From Cryptomeria japonica (lineage: Eukaryota > Streptophyta > Pinopsida > Cupressales > Cupressaceae): DNA of 64,000 bases. Position 1 is the stretch's first letter, and every line of letters starts with the position of its first letter. This document shows positions 44,936 through 56,200 of this stretch, in pieces. Both the position numbers and the translations under genes were made by a program. Location: the NCBI RefSeq assembly GCF_030272615.1, contig NC_081405.1, positions 26,984,272-27,048,271 of the forward strand, given 5' to 3'. A model generated the notes under the pieces. It worked only from the letters and a program-made list of their open reading frames with translations. It was not told the origin of the DNA and made no database searches.

Positions 44936-45240
44936 ATGCTTTTTATTAGAAAAGAAACAAAACAAGGGTCCCGACGCTATACAAAGGCAAACCAAAAGGC
45001 CACAAACAACTGGCCCAAACAGGCCACTTACATCACACAAGCAAAACAACTAGTAACCCACATCAAGGGTGGGGAGAGAAAACATCCACAGGTCGGGGAA
45101 TAGTTTGGGAGGAGGAGGAACGATCTCTCCTTCGTTGACGAAGAATAGTCTAAGTGATACTTTCATTTGAAACACCATCACAAGGGGGATTAGGCGGGGG
45201 AATCCCCATAGTGAGACTGTCAACACAAAGAGCAAAATGT
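44936..45240 (-). mobile_element. Antisense 3' end of a second LINE
   Basis: The minus strand ends GGCCAGTTGTTTGTGGCC, then CGTCGGGACCCTTGTTTTG and TTTCTTTTCTAATAAAAAGC, a plant LINE-like 3' untranslated region with an AATAAA signal. The short minus-strand ORF here (45050-45235) shows no motif. Its tail differs from the (TTTATC)n LINE end at 13935. Confidence 0.5.
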
Positions 45241-45319
45241 TGACAAGGTGAAATGTGAACCACTAAAGGTTGGAGCAGAATAGGAGCAACAAGCAGAGAA
45301 GAGTCCATGGGGCCAGAGG

Positions 45320-45840
45320 GAGTCCATGGCTAGCATGGAGATAAAAGAGAATCAACTAAGAGAACAACTAGAAGAGGCCAGATCTTTGGACCCAAGTGGC
45401 GTAAGGACCATCAAACACACAAAGTGAGGTCATAGAAAAGCAAGTAAGGAGACAAATAAGGGAAGAAAAAGACAGAAATGTTTGGGCAGTAAATATCATT
45501 ATTAAAGGGCTAAAAGACTATGGTGAGAAAGAAAAAACAAAGGATCTAGCAAGAGACTTTCTTAAAGACCAATTGCATTGGTTAGGCATCATCCAAAAAG
45601 CACATAGGATCGGAACGTGGATAAGAGATAACAAAAGTAGGCATGTAAGAATTACTTTGAGAAACTTAAGAGGAGAAAAACACAATTTTAAAGAACAAAA
45701 GGTTCCTTAAAGGTACACAAATATATCTTGATGAGGATCTAACTATAAACTAGCAGGAAGAAAGACAAAAAGAGTGGGAAAAAGTTAAAGACAACAAGAA
45801 ACATGGGGAAATGGGCTTGGTTACAAAATAGAAAGGCCCA
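45320..45840 (+). pseudogene. LINE ORF1, C-terminal part
   Basis: One frame reads QLREQLEEARSLDPSGVRTI, then EKQVRRQIREEKDRNVWAVN, IIIKGLKDYGEKEKTKDL, ARDFLKDQLHWLGIIQKAHR, RHVRITLRNLRGEKHNFKEQ and YLDEDLT. The layout of coiled coil, a N-x-x-I-x-G-L RNA-binding strand and KA-R-G is that of L1-type ORF1 nucleic-acid-binding proteins. Stops (for example near 45426, 45711 and 45753) show it is dead. It lies just before the endonuclease of ORF2. Confidence 0.75.
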
Positions 45841-45894
45841 AATTAGTGATAGAGACACACACAAGGCATAGGAATTTGCCCCCCCCCACCTCGA

Positions 45895-46640
45895 GAACAC
45901 CTAACAATAGAAAGTTGGAATTGTAGAGGTTACCCGCAGAGGAGAGGACCTAGGGTAGGGCCCATAACAGAAACTAAAGACATTATTTTGCTTATAGAGA
46001 CTCATGAGCATGAAGGATGTAAAGTTCCGGAATTAGGGGGATATAAAAAAGTGTTAGTTTGGAATGAGATGACTAATAGTGGCAATGGGCATGGAGGGGT
46101 TACTATTTTGGTCAAAGAAATTTGGGGTAGATTTATAAAGACAGAGAAAGAAGATCCAAACAAGCAATACATGTGGTTGAAAATAACAGAAAATTAGGTA
46201 ACAATAATATTAGCAGCCTACTATTTCGCTCCAAAAGACTTGAAATACTCTAAGAAAAAGAATCTAGACCAAGAAGATTTATATGCATCACTAAAAAAAG
46301 ACATCTCCACTTTTAATACCATGGGGGAAGTCATATTAATAGGAGACTTTAATGCTGAACCACAAACAATCAAACCATCAATTTGAGGAGAATATACAAA
46401 GAAAATAGTGACCCACTATGGTTGGAAGAAGAGAATGATAAATTTTGGGACAAAAGTTCACATGACAATAAGGGCAACATTACTCATTATGTTGCAGAAT
46501 TACTAGGGCTATGCAATTTATACAACCTGGTCATATGCAATGGTATGAGAGCATGACCAAATTTAGGCAATATCACTTGTAAAACTTACAACAATCAGAG
46601 TGTTGTGGACTACGTTATTTACTCATAGGACCACATCTCG
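45895..46640 (+). pseudogene. LINE ORF2 endonuclease (APE type)
   Basis: ESWNCRG (family: WN-RG) begins the domain near 45908. Then ILLIETHEHEG (catalytic E in the ET-H position), GNGHGGVTILVKEIWG, ILAAYYFAP and VILIGDFNAEP (46331-46365, the D-N active-site motif). SVVDYVI (46600-46620) is the usual S-IDY-I end. Stops at 46197 and 46384 and frame changes break it. Confidence 0.85.
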
Positions 46641-47948
46641 AGAATGTTGGAGTTAGTGATAGGAGAGTGCTCGATAGAAATAAAATATGATCATAATCCA
46701 ATGTTTATTAAGCTGGCCATCAAGATCGACATGCAGCAAAAGGAACAAAGCCAAACAAATCAGAAGAATGCATCTCTGCAGGGCAGAATCCCCACGACTC
46801 ATGAAAATCAGAAACTCTTCAATGCTACTCTCAAACAAAATATTAAAGAACATGAGTATAGTTCAGGTTCTCAGGAAATCATTTTATAAGTAAAGTTATG
46901 CTGGCCCTCCTAACACACAAGGCTCTAGATGAATGCAAGAGGCCCAAACCCAGAAGAGAGGCTAAAAATACTTTTCTGGCAAATCTTTGGTTTGACGAAG
47001 AATGCAAAATGGCAAAGAGAAAACTGTGGGAAGGTGGGACAACCAAAGAAAATAAGAAAGCATACAAAAAGATGATAAGAGGTAAAAAAGAAAAATATGT
47101 GAACACTGGAACAATGGAGTTGATAGCTCTTGGAAAGCAGAATCCAAAGAGATTTTGTAAAGAATTACAACAAAAGAGAGGACAAGTAGAAAATAGCATC
47201 ACAGATTGTTAGTGGCTTGAGTATGCAAAGTTGGTATATGAGCGTAAACAAGTTAAACATAGGCCCCCAGTAGTCAAAGAAGATACTGAACTTTTTACCA
47301 TTGAGGATATCAATCAAGGAATAAAAAGGCTAGTTGGAGGAAAATCTCAGGATATTGATGGGTTGCAAGCTGAATATTTAAAATGGGGTAGAGTTGGTCT
47401 TGCACCTCATAATAAAAACATATTTAATAAGGTCACTCAAGAAGGCTTCCCAGAAAATTGAACAACCAATGTGGTGATTCCTCTTCATAAGAGCAGTGAT
47501 ATCAATAACCCATCAAACTACCGCACCATAATGGTTAATTCCCTTAAGGGGAAACTCTTTGGAAGCATTGTTGAACACAAGATTAGTAGTTGGGCAAAAA
47601 GAGAAGGAAAGAGAGCTATAAAGGGCAAGCGGGTTTCAGAGCAAAATGCTCCACTATTGACTATGGTGTTACTCTTAGATTCTTAGTTAAAAAAATATGG
47701 AACGACTAGGGTGGTGAAGCTTTTTGCTGTTTTGTAGACTTTAGAAAAGCTTTTGACACATTACCTTGTGACAAACTATGGAATAAAGTGGAAGAATTGG
47801 GAGTACCGAATGTGCTTAGAGCTGCAGTGCTAAGCTATATGAGCAGGTAAAGGCTAAAATCAGAACTGCAGAGGGAATGTTGGAATGTTTTGATAGCGAT
47901 ATAGGCATCAAACAAGGTTGCCCACTCTCTCTAACCCTGTTTGGGTTA
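46641..47948 (+). pseudogene. LINE ORF2 reverse transcriptase, N-terminal part
   Basis: SDHNP-like YDHNPMFIKL near 46687. A linker with WFDEECKMAKRKLWE (46991) follows. RT starts at DINQGIKRLVGGKSQDIDGL (47310) with LQAEYLKWG. VVIPLHKSSDINNPSNYRTI (47470-47530) is RT block 1, and FVDFRKAFDTLPCDKLWNKV (47735-47795) carries the first catalytic D. FDSDIGIKQGCPLSLTLFGL (about 47888-47948) ends at the insertion point. It resumes at 52549 with YIDKLEEW. Confidence 0.88.
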
Positions 47949-47969
47949 TGGTGGAACCTAAAATTACAA

Positions 47970-50100
47970 GCAAAAACTTGGTAATTGATAACCAGATTGC
48001 TCAGGTTGCACAATCAAAAAATTATTCTACAGGGAGTATATCTTACCCAAGAATATTTTTTGCAATGTGATTATATTTTGCATATAAATGATTTAAAAAT
48101 AAAATATATTTTTACAAAAGGGCAGGGAGAGGGAGTTGAACACTCAACGTCTCAACCCGACCCGACCTTCCTGACTACCCATACCTACCCTCCCCTTTTA
48201 CCAATTGCTCTATTGTATTACTTGAAAATGTTTATTAAGGTAAATTATTATGGATAATAATTTGCAAATATTTCCACAAGATTTTAATTTATTAAAGTAA
48301 TCTTGAAATGTGGAAATACATTTTTAAATATGTGATTTAAATAAATTATTTTTACCCTAAAACATTGGTAAAATATATATTAAGGTAAAATGTTATTTCA
48401 TATAAATGGATCTTATTTTGAAAAATGTTTCAAAGGTGTGAAATGTTTCAAATCACAAGTGGAGATAATAAAAAACATTTGTTTATTTAAGTGGATTTTT
48501 AATCTTTTCATATGCATATTATTCACCCTAGAGTTAATAAATTGAATAATTTATATTAGGGTAAACCATCTTATCATGTAGTTAATGGTTTGATTGGTTT
48601 GTTGCAAGTATGCATCCCATGTGCTAAATTATTTCCAACCAAATTGAGTTTTCCGTAAGATAAATCTATTTTGGAATATTTGCCAAGGTAATGTATTTTT
48701 ATCAAGCGGAGGTAGGTATGTTTTAATCATTTGCTTTTGATTTATTATTTTAAAGGTAAAATTAATTTCAAGAGGTTATTATGGCAAATTCTTTGTTACT
48801 TTGGAAATTATTCAAGTGAAAGTAAAAACACTCTCAAATCTTTAATATCCTTATTTGAATGTTTACTCAAGAAGTTTCCATTTACTTTTGGAATTTTATG
48901 TTAATATCATATTTTATTAGAAATATTAATTGTGTGCAAAGATCATATGTCTCTTTAGGGGGAAAATATTTTTATTTGCATGGGGAAAATATTATCAATG
49001 ATTTTATTAAATATATCCCTATGAAATAGGAACATATGACCTATCAAGCTAGTTGATTTTTTTTTTGTGTGTAGGATATTGTAGGCAAAAATTATATTTC
49101 TTGGGTGCATATTAATAGGAAGTATCCCTTGCTCAAGAAATTTAATTTAATGTTTTGATATTATAATTTGATGATTTTCAGGAGCACCCTGGGAAAAGAA
49201 ATCTTGTTTACAACATTTGATAGGATAATAATAGTTTTCAATATTATCTTTTGAAATTACCTTTTGAGAGGTTATAAAGGGATATATTTTATCACAAAGA
49301 AAGTTATATTTTATAAGTTCTTTTACCATGGTTAATTCTTTAATTTGATGACCTAATAAATTTTTGCATTTTGATATTATCATTTGATCATTTATATTTT
49401 TCACCCTAAGTGAATAAAATGGAACATGTATATATTAGGGTTGATTTTATGCAAGATCAAAGAATGATTATTATTATTTTGGAGAAAATGTACTTTTACC
49501 ATAAGTAAAATGATGAAAAGCATTTATTTATTTAAGTGATCCTTCCATATACTTATTATTTTTACCCTAGGCATTTAATGCTTGATTGGTTTTTGCAAAG
49601 GTTACTTTATATGATATAATATTTCCGACCCAAATTAAAGATTACCAAAAGGTGAGAAAGTATTGTAACATTATTGGAAGGGAAGTATTTTCTTCTACTT
49701 ACTATACAAAATCTTTTACCTTATGTTATTTAATAAAAACTATTATTAGAATAAATATTTACAAGTGTTTAATAATTTGATTTAAGTGAATTGTTGTAAA
49801 TAAGTATTTTACATAGGGTAAATGATTATTGCCTAATCTAAAGTGGAATATATTTAATCTTTAATTAATAAGGGATTTGATTGGTTTATTTTATGTGCAG
49901 GAGATATTGAATATTTACGGGAAGTATATCAAAGCGGAGGATAAAGGATATATTATTGAAGCTTTATTTAGTGTGTATTTTAGGGATTCAAATGTAATTA
50001 TCTCTGTAAACTGAAGGGTGTGTCCTTTGGAAAAACAATTTGTTGCCAATATAACAAGGATATTGAGAAGGTTGTTGATGATTATGGACATAACTGATTA
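47970..50100. other. AT-rich non-coding stretch
   Basis: Very AT-rich. TTTACCCT/AGGGTAAA words recur irregularly (for example near 48350, 48528, 48560, 49400, 49562 and 49818), giving a loosely repetitive feel. No ORF longer than chance. Confidence 0.55.
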
Positions 50101-50107
50101 AAGATGT

Positions 50108-51520
50108 TTTACTGTCTTGATATTATTATTTTGTCATTGATGTCAAGAAATTGATTATCTAATTCAGTGTGATGTTGCCATATCTTAAGAAATATGATAT
50201 GAAGATTATAAAGAAGTCGGTAAAGACACATGAAAGAATATGATGAGTAAAGGGATAAGTTATTCAATGGGCAACTCTACCGAGTCAGACAATGATGAGA
50301 TCTTGATGTTTTAGATTGTTTTAACATCATACATATGTTGTAAAATGTAAAGGTTAATACTACACTATGTTATCAGGCAAAGAACCTAGTCGGTAAACCC
50401 TAAGGAACCTAGTCGATAAACCCTAAGGAACCTAGTCGATAAACCCTAAGGTTATCGCAGTCGGTTAATGAAGACAGAATGTCTACCGAGTAAAGTTTAG
50501 TATTCACCGAGTAGTAACCGAGCTATAAACAGAATGCATTAAATGTTTACATGTGATATTTAATGAAAGAAGCTGATGAGCTGGAGCGGATCAATGATTG
50601 GCAAGCCGTGGAAGAAGTTTGTTAACAAATCTAAGGCAATGGAAAGTCGACAAGAAGATCTACAACTCAGATTGAACCGTATTACCCTAACACAAGTTCC
50701 AAGATGATTGTGCAAGTTCCAAGGCAGGGTAAAATGTTTTTCAGATCGTAAGATACAATGAACCTGGACAAGATTGAAGATGTGATGGCTATGATTGATC
50801 ATGGGAAATGTGATCAAGGAGATTAAGCGGTTAGATGATTGTTTATAAACAAAGAACTGTTGATAAACAATGGATATGGGTAAGTGTATGCACAAGGATG
50901 CTACATAGTGATCACCAAGCACAAAAGCTTGAAGACCTGTTGGAATAATAGAGTATTGATGCCTAGCAGATAGACAAGAATAGTTCTATGTCTAGATTGT
51001 GTTGAACAAATAAGAATCTGCTTTAGCATTTTAGATGTAAAGTTGCAGATAGATTGTATTACTGTTAGCTTGTGAAAGTAATAGGAAATCTCTTAACCAA
51101 GTGGACTTAACAGTCTTATAAGTAAATCCTCTAACAAGGTGACATTCTAAATGAGTGTTTGAAATCCTTTGGCAAGGTCACTTCTAACAAAGTGAAGATC
51201 CTAACAGATCTGAGGGAAATCCCTTAACCAGGTCACATCTAGCAATGTATTTTGTAATCTTTAACATGATTGGCTTTTAACCGAGCATACTCTAGAAGAG
51301 TATATTTCTTAGTGGGTCGAAATCCCACAATGGTTTTTCCCTATTTGGGTTTCCACGTTAAATCTGGTGTTATGAGGTTTATATTGTTCATATGCTTTTG
51401 AGTTTACATGTTTGACAGTTTTATTCTATGACTGATATATGTTACCGAGGTTGAATCTGATGTTCTCATTAATGATTAAGTTTGTATGATTCACCCCCCC
51501 CCCCTCCTCACATCTTGTTG
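50108..51520 (+). mobile_element. SIRE/copia-like solo LTR remnant (tentative)
   Basis: It starts near TGTTTTACTGTCTTG with TTTTGTCATTGATGTCAAGA, a phrase common at the head of large plant copia LTRs. Towards the end it has GAAGAGTATATTTCTTAGTG, GGGTCGAAATCCCAC and TTTTTCCCTATTTGGGTTTC, typical of the R/U5 part, and a C-rich run (51495-51508). No matching second LTR or primer site was found. The 120-codon minus-strand ORF at 50560-50922 is not convincing. Confidence 0.4.
50382..50450 (+). repeat. Three 23-bp tandem repeats
   Basis: GAACCTAGTCGATAAACCC followed by TAAG, three times in a row. The first copy has CGGTAAA. Confidence 0.9.
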
Positions 51521-52548
51521 CCTATCGAATCTGTACTTATATTATGTATCAGAACTATCACAATTGTCTGTAACTCCCTCCTGTATGCGAAAGGGTGTGT
51601 CCTTTCACATATGTCTTTTGGATTAGGTATTTATAGGGAGTCTTTTTCAATTAAGAAAAGTGACCCAGAACAATTCACAATCTGTCAGGCCACCAGTAGG
51701 GGCTATGAGATGTCTATATTAGAGAAGTCTGTAGGAATGGAAGTATCATTTTGAGAAATCATTGTGTAATGGAGTATCTATAAGTGTAGCTATTGTATGC
51801 ATTCACTTTCTAAAAATTAATATACAAGATTCGTTGTTTCAATTCCAGAATTTGTGTCTACTTTTGTGTTGATGAATTTCATTTTATCCTCTTGATAAAT
51901 CTAATAAAGGGTTTAATACAGTGTGCCACCACAAGTTGTTATAATTGAATATAAGATTTGCTTCTTCATGTTCTTATAGCACTTAATGGAACCTCTATAT
52001 TGATAGTCTTGTGTTACAAGTTGCCTAAAAACTGTCTCAAGAGTTTAATTGAATTATTTATCCACAAAGTATCGTGCATATTCCTGGATAGAGGCACTGG
52101 TCTGTTATTTATTTTTGAGATTTTGATTTGTATGCATAAGGTCCTTACAGAGAAACATTCTTCCATATCCTATTTGAACTAATCCTTGCAGATTTCATTC
52201 AAGTCCTGAAAGCATTTCATTTTCAATATACAATATCTTTAACATACACTTTTATTCATATTCAGTTTTCAGTTTTCAAAGTATTCAACTAAAGCACATG
52301 ATATAACATAGTTGCAGAACACTAATTTGCCAGTTGTGTAAACTTGCTTAGAGGATTAAATCCACATTTAAATAACTCTTTTGTGCTTGAGAGGGAAGGG
52401 TACACCCGCCTAGGTCTTGTGGAGCCTGAAGTGCAGAGGGATTTGGTCTTCGACCATCCCTGTTCGTTGCCCAAGGCTGATTGGATTTCCTAAGGAGTTG
52501 GCAAGTCTTTGGGTTTTCCAATCTATGGTTTTGGGCACCAACAAGTTA

Positions 52549-53760
52549 TACATTGATAAGTTAGAAGAATGGTCAAATAAGACCAATGGGGAAGGAATTC
52601 AGTTGGCTAGCTATGTAATAAAGTTATTGTTCTATGTTTATGATCTCATCCTAACTGCTAAGACTGTCCATGGCTTATGGGAACACTTGAAGGCACTTGA
52701 AGGCACTTGAAATCTTTTCTTTATGAAGAAATAAAATGAAACAAAATCAGTTTCTTTTTGAAGGCAATCAGTTGAAGGTTGTAAATGAATACAAATATCT
52801 TTGGTTTGTTTCCACAACAAACTTAATTGGGAAACATGTAGAGCAAAAAGAATCCAAGGGGGATGGAAATCATTGTATTCACTACAAAATAGATGTAGGA
52901 ATGTTGAACTATGGGATTGGAGAACCAAGAAAATGCTTTTTGGTCTATTGGTCACCTCGGTGATCCTATATGGGTGTGAAATATGGGGTAGTAGCATGTC
53001 AAATTAGAAATGGAGGCAAGTAGAAAGAATCGAAAAACATCTTATCATAGGTAGCCTCAAAATTAAAACTGCAGTTCCATATGAAATCTTATTAGCAGAA
53101 ACTGGCTTCTTCACTTTGGAAGCATCAACAATGATTCGATTAGCAAGTTATCTAAGGAAAATTTAAAATATGGAAACACACCATTGGCCCAAGATGGTAG
53201 TAGAGGAAAAGCTAACTAGAAGGAAGAAGACATGGATGAAACAAAATGACAAATGGATGAAGAAATGAGACATTAACATGATAGAATGCCCAATCACTAA
53301 TAAGGAAATTAAAAAAAAATGTGAGAAAAATTTAGACAAGGTATATGGAATAAAGAAAATGGGGGAAAAAAAGATCATTATATCAAAGAATTCAACCCAA
53401 TGGGAGATCATGAGGAAAAAAGTTACATAGAAGCCACTATTAAATGGAAAGCAAAAATGTTGATAGCGCAACTAAGGACAAGTTCTCACTACTTGAGATG
53501 TGAAACAGGTAGATGGATGATAACTAAAGAGGAGTGGTAAAAAAGGTTGTCTTTTTTGCAATGCAAAAGTAGTTGAGACATAATGGCATTTTATCATGGA
53601 ATGCTCAGTGTATAGCAACATCCACAAGAATTATGAAGACACCTTGAAAATGAACAAATTAAGCACATTATTTGAAGATGATAGGCTAGAAAAAACTGCA
53701 AATTTGTTGATAATAATTGATCTGGAAAAGAAGCTACAACTGCTTAACAACACTATGCCC
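52549..53760 (+). pseudogene. LINE ORF2 RT end and C-terminal domain
   Basis: YIDKLEEWSNKTNGEGIQLA leads to LLFYVYDLILTAKTVHGL (52620-52670), where the RT catalytic loop, normally YADD, reads YVYD. VNEYKYLWFVSTTN follows, then in another frame WKSLYSLQNRCRNVELWDWR, KMLFGLLVTSVILYGCEIWG and KWRQVERIEKHLIIGSLKIK. ETLWHFIMECSVY-like (about 53570-53615) recalls the final H/C-rich motif. It is in line with the N-terminal RT part at 46641-47948 and is clearly the same LINE. Confidence 0.9.
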
Positions 53761-53837
53761 TAGTGCTGGAGTTTTTGTATTTGTGTTGTTTGTGGGTCCC
53801 ATAGGCAGCTTGGGCCTCATGGACGTTATTAAAATCT

Positions 53838-53856
53838 TTCATTCATTCATTCAAGC
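53838..53856 (+). repeat. LINE 3' tail, (ATTC)n
   Basis: TTTCATTCATTCATTCAAG follows the C-terminal domain and a 3' untranslated piece (CTTGGGCCTCATGGACG). It is a short simple-repeat tail in place of poly(A). I take it as the end of the LINE that starts near 45320. Confidence 0.55.
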
Positions 53857-53860
53857 ATTC

Positions 53861-54700
53861 CTCCAAACATGTGCCATCTTGCCAAGTTGTACATGCATTG
53901 CAAAGTAGGACTGCAAAGACTTGCATGCCCTAAGCTTTATGTTCTTGTGTACAAGCCCACCATGTGGCACACTCTTGCTCTTCTTGGGGAGGCCAACAAT
54001 TCACAATGTTAAGAATGTGTGTGAGGTAGGTACACTGTCTCCTCCTGAGCGGAATCAAACACAATGATCAATACTAATCCCTGCTTGACCCTTGAGTTGC
54101 GATAAGTATAAACCTGACCAAAGGGAGTTGCAAACCACTCGACCATGAAATAACCAGATCCCATGGTGCAAGAGCACATAAGTGAATGGGCAATTGACAC
54201 CACCAAAAAGATTTCCAGTTTGTTTGACATCTCTATGCCAGCTTTTTAGAATTTTGTTTTTTGCAATAGCTTTGTAACTCCAGCATTAAAACCTCTTAAA
54301 TTCTACAATTTGATTACCATATGTTAAAGTTGGAACCGCTTGATAATATGTATGTAATTAGGGAACATAGACAAGGTTAAAAAATGTTGATAATAACATA
54401 ATTCAAGCATTCTTAAAATGCCTTCAGAAGTTAAAGCGAATGCAAGGGGCCGATGTAAAGTCATTATCGACATGCTTTGCTAGCATTTTTGCATCGTGTG
54501 GAGGAGTTCTTATCCATCGTAGCATAAACTGGTAAGGGCCTTTGGAATACTTGAATTGGCACGGAAGTTGTTTTGATTGCACAATGGATTGTTGGGAAGG
54601 CTTTAGAGCTTTTCTTGACAAGTGTTTTAATCACTCACTCCTAGCGGTGTGTAATAAACTCGAAGGGTCAATATAAGCAACAAAAAAAACAACCCATCGA
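53861..54700. other. No gene recognised
   Basis: Two minus-strand ORFs (54009-54230 and 54424-54621, 65-73 codons) have no motif I recognise. No transposon ends were seen. Confidence 0.45.
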
Positions 54701-54759
54701 TTTGGGTCTGCAAAAGTTCATAGCTTGGGATTAAAGTGTAAAAAATAATGAATGTGAAG

Positions 54760-56200
54760 AGGCATCGCATGAGAAGAGGAAAATAAAGAGTTGATTACAG
54801 TTTATAAATGTTAGACAATTTAGGAAAACAAACAGGAGTCGTTGGTATAAGCATTCTGTGAGAAAAAGGGGCAGAGCATCGCTAAGGGGAATGTGGATGA
54901 TGCGTAGTTTATCTCAAAGGAAAGAGTTGCGTAAGATGACAGTGGCGAAACCGCTAAAGTGAAGAATAATGTTCTTATTTGCAACAAAGATGAAGGTGAC
55001 AGAAAGGGTGAAAAGCAACCAAAAAGGAAGGTGTGTAGCATGGAAAATGGAAGAATTTGGTTTGACAACAAAAACTAAGAACTTAGCTTGAGAATTGAGG
55101 AATGTGAATCACAAAGACATTGTTACCAAGAGTGCAACGATGAAAGTTTGGAATTGAAGGTAGGTGTTTACACTTGTGATGCAGTCATTAGAATTCTAGC
55201 AGACACAACTGCATCAAGGTTGTTGTCATCTCAATACATGCTGCTCAATTCAACAAATTGGTTGGGGAAGAGCAGGAAAAACAACATGAAAGGCTCAAGG
55301 CCTTATACATGGCCCTTAATGTTGATCACATGCAACTATTTATTGAAAATGCCATGTTAAAAGTTGACTTGACTGAGAGAAACTCAATATCTTCAGTGGG
55401 ACCCAGACCTGAGGAGCTAAAGAAGATGAAAGAGGAACTACAAAAGGCAAAGGATGAGACCAAGAAAAATTATCTTAAGATTAGGAGGTCTACAATTTTG
55501 TAGATTTCAAGTAGAGTCCTTAATAAGCTTGATGAGGTCCATGCCTCCTATTCTTTGGTATCACAATTGAGTGATCAATTGGATGAAATTCTTTCATTCC
55601 TTCAACCTATCAGGGTGACTTGGTTTCCAATGGCATAGCAATTGAAAGAAATTCTTTTGGTCATAAAAAATGACCCCAAGGCACCCCAAAATGTGGGGGC
55701 TACATGGAAGAATTATAATTTATTAATCAAAGAATTACCCCATGTGGAAAATGAAAGAAAAGCATTAAATGAGAAGATAGGATCTTTTAAAAGCTTGCAC
55801 AAGTGGGACATTCCCACAATTTTGACAAATGAGGGGCAGGTAAAAGATCTTGCTGCATGGAAAGAGGATTTCAAATCAACAATAAATTCAATCCGAGATA
55901 CACTAACCAATACACCTAATTAGGAGAATACCTATCATTTGATTATTGATAAAATTATTGATGTGGATTCTTTATATCATAGGTTCACACTAATGATTGT
56001 CATTGTACCAGCTCCCAGGATGAAAGAGGCAATAAGCAAATTGGAAGGTTTGAGGTCTTTTGTCTGGCCAACTAATGAGGTTGAATTTGGGCACAAAAAG
56101 TACTGCTCGTTAGGAGGAAGATCAGCCTGAGGAAGATGTGTAATAAAGGTTGCATCGGTTTTGATTTATCTTTTTTATTTTTCATGCAGGTTATTAATTC
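54760..56200 (+). pseudogene. Decayed ORF region, coiled-coil-like
   Basis: Plus-strand pieces in changing frames: EEQEKQHERLKALYMALNVD and LTERNSISSVGPRPEELKKM (55258-55500), a Lys/Glu-rich likely coiled coil; LNKLDEVHASYSLVSQLSDQ (about 55520-55580); MKEILLVIKNDPKAPQNVGA through WKNYNLLIKELPHVENERKA (55642-55770); and ISKLEGLRSFVWPTNEVEFG (56035-56095). The family is not known to me. It resembles in style the C-terminal part of the extra ORF region at 28915-32155, so it may be another post-integrase ORF of a large gypsy element. Confidence 0.45.

Larger units (their letters stand above)
47949..52543. mobile_element. About 4.6-kb insertion in the LINE
   Basis: The LINE RT breaks after F-G-L and continues as Y-I-D-K at 52549. 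The insert begins TGGTGGAACC and ends GGGCACCAACA, so TG...CA can be seen. The flanks GGTTA (47944-47948) and AGTTA (52544-52548) look like a 5-bp target duplication with one change. The interior has no recognisable protein. The last 150 bp resemble 57235-57395. Left and right ends could be those of a non-autonomous LTR element, but I found no matching LTR pair. More than one insertion may be layered here. Confidence 0.7.

Noticed and set aside
48121-48180. tRNA-derived SINE suggested by GGGAGTTGAACACTCAACG
   Set aside because: The stretch resembles a B box only loosely. No A box at the right distance and no tRNA fold was seen.
50560-50922. 120-codon minus-strand ORF
   Set aside because: Lies inside the copia-like LTR remnant and shows no domain or repeat of protein character.
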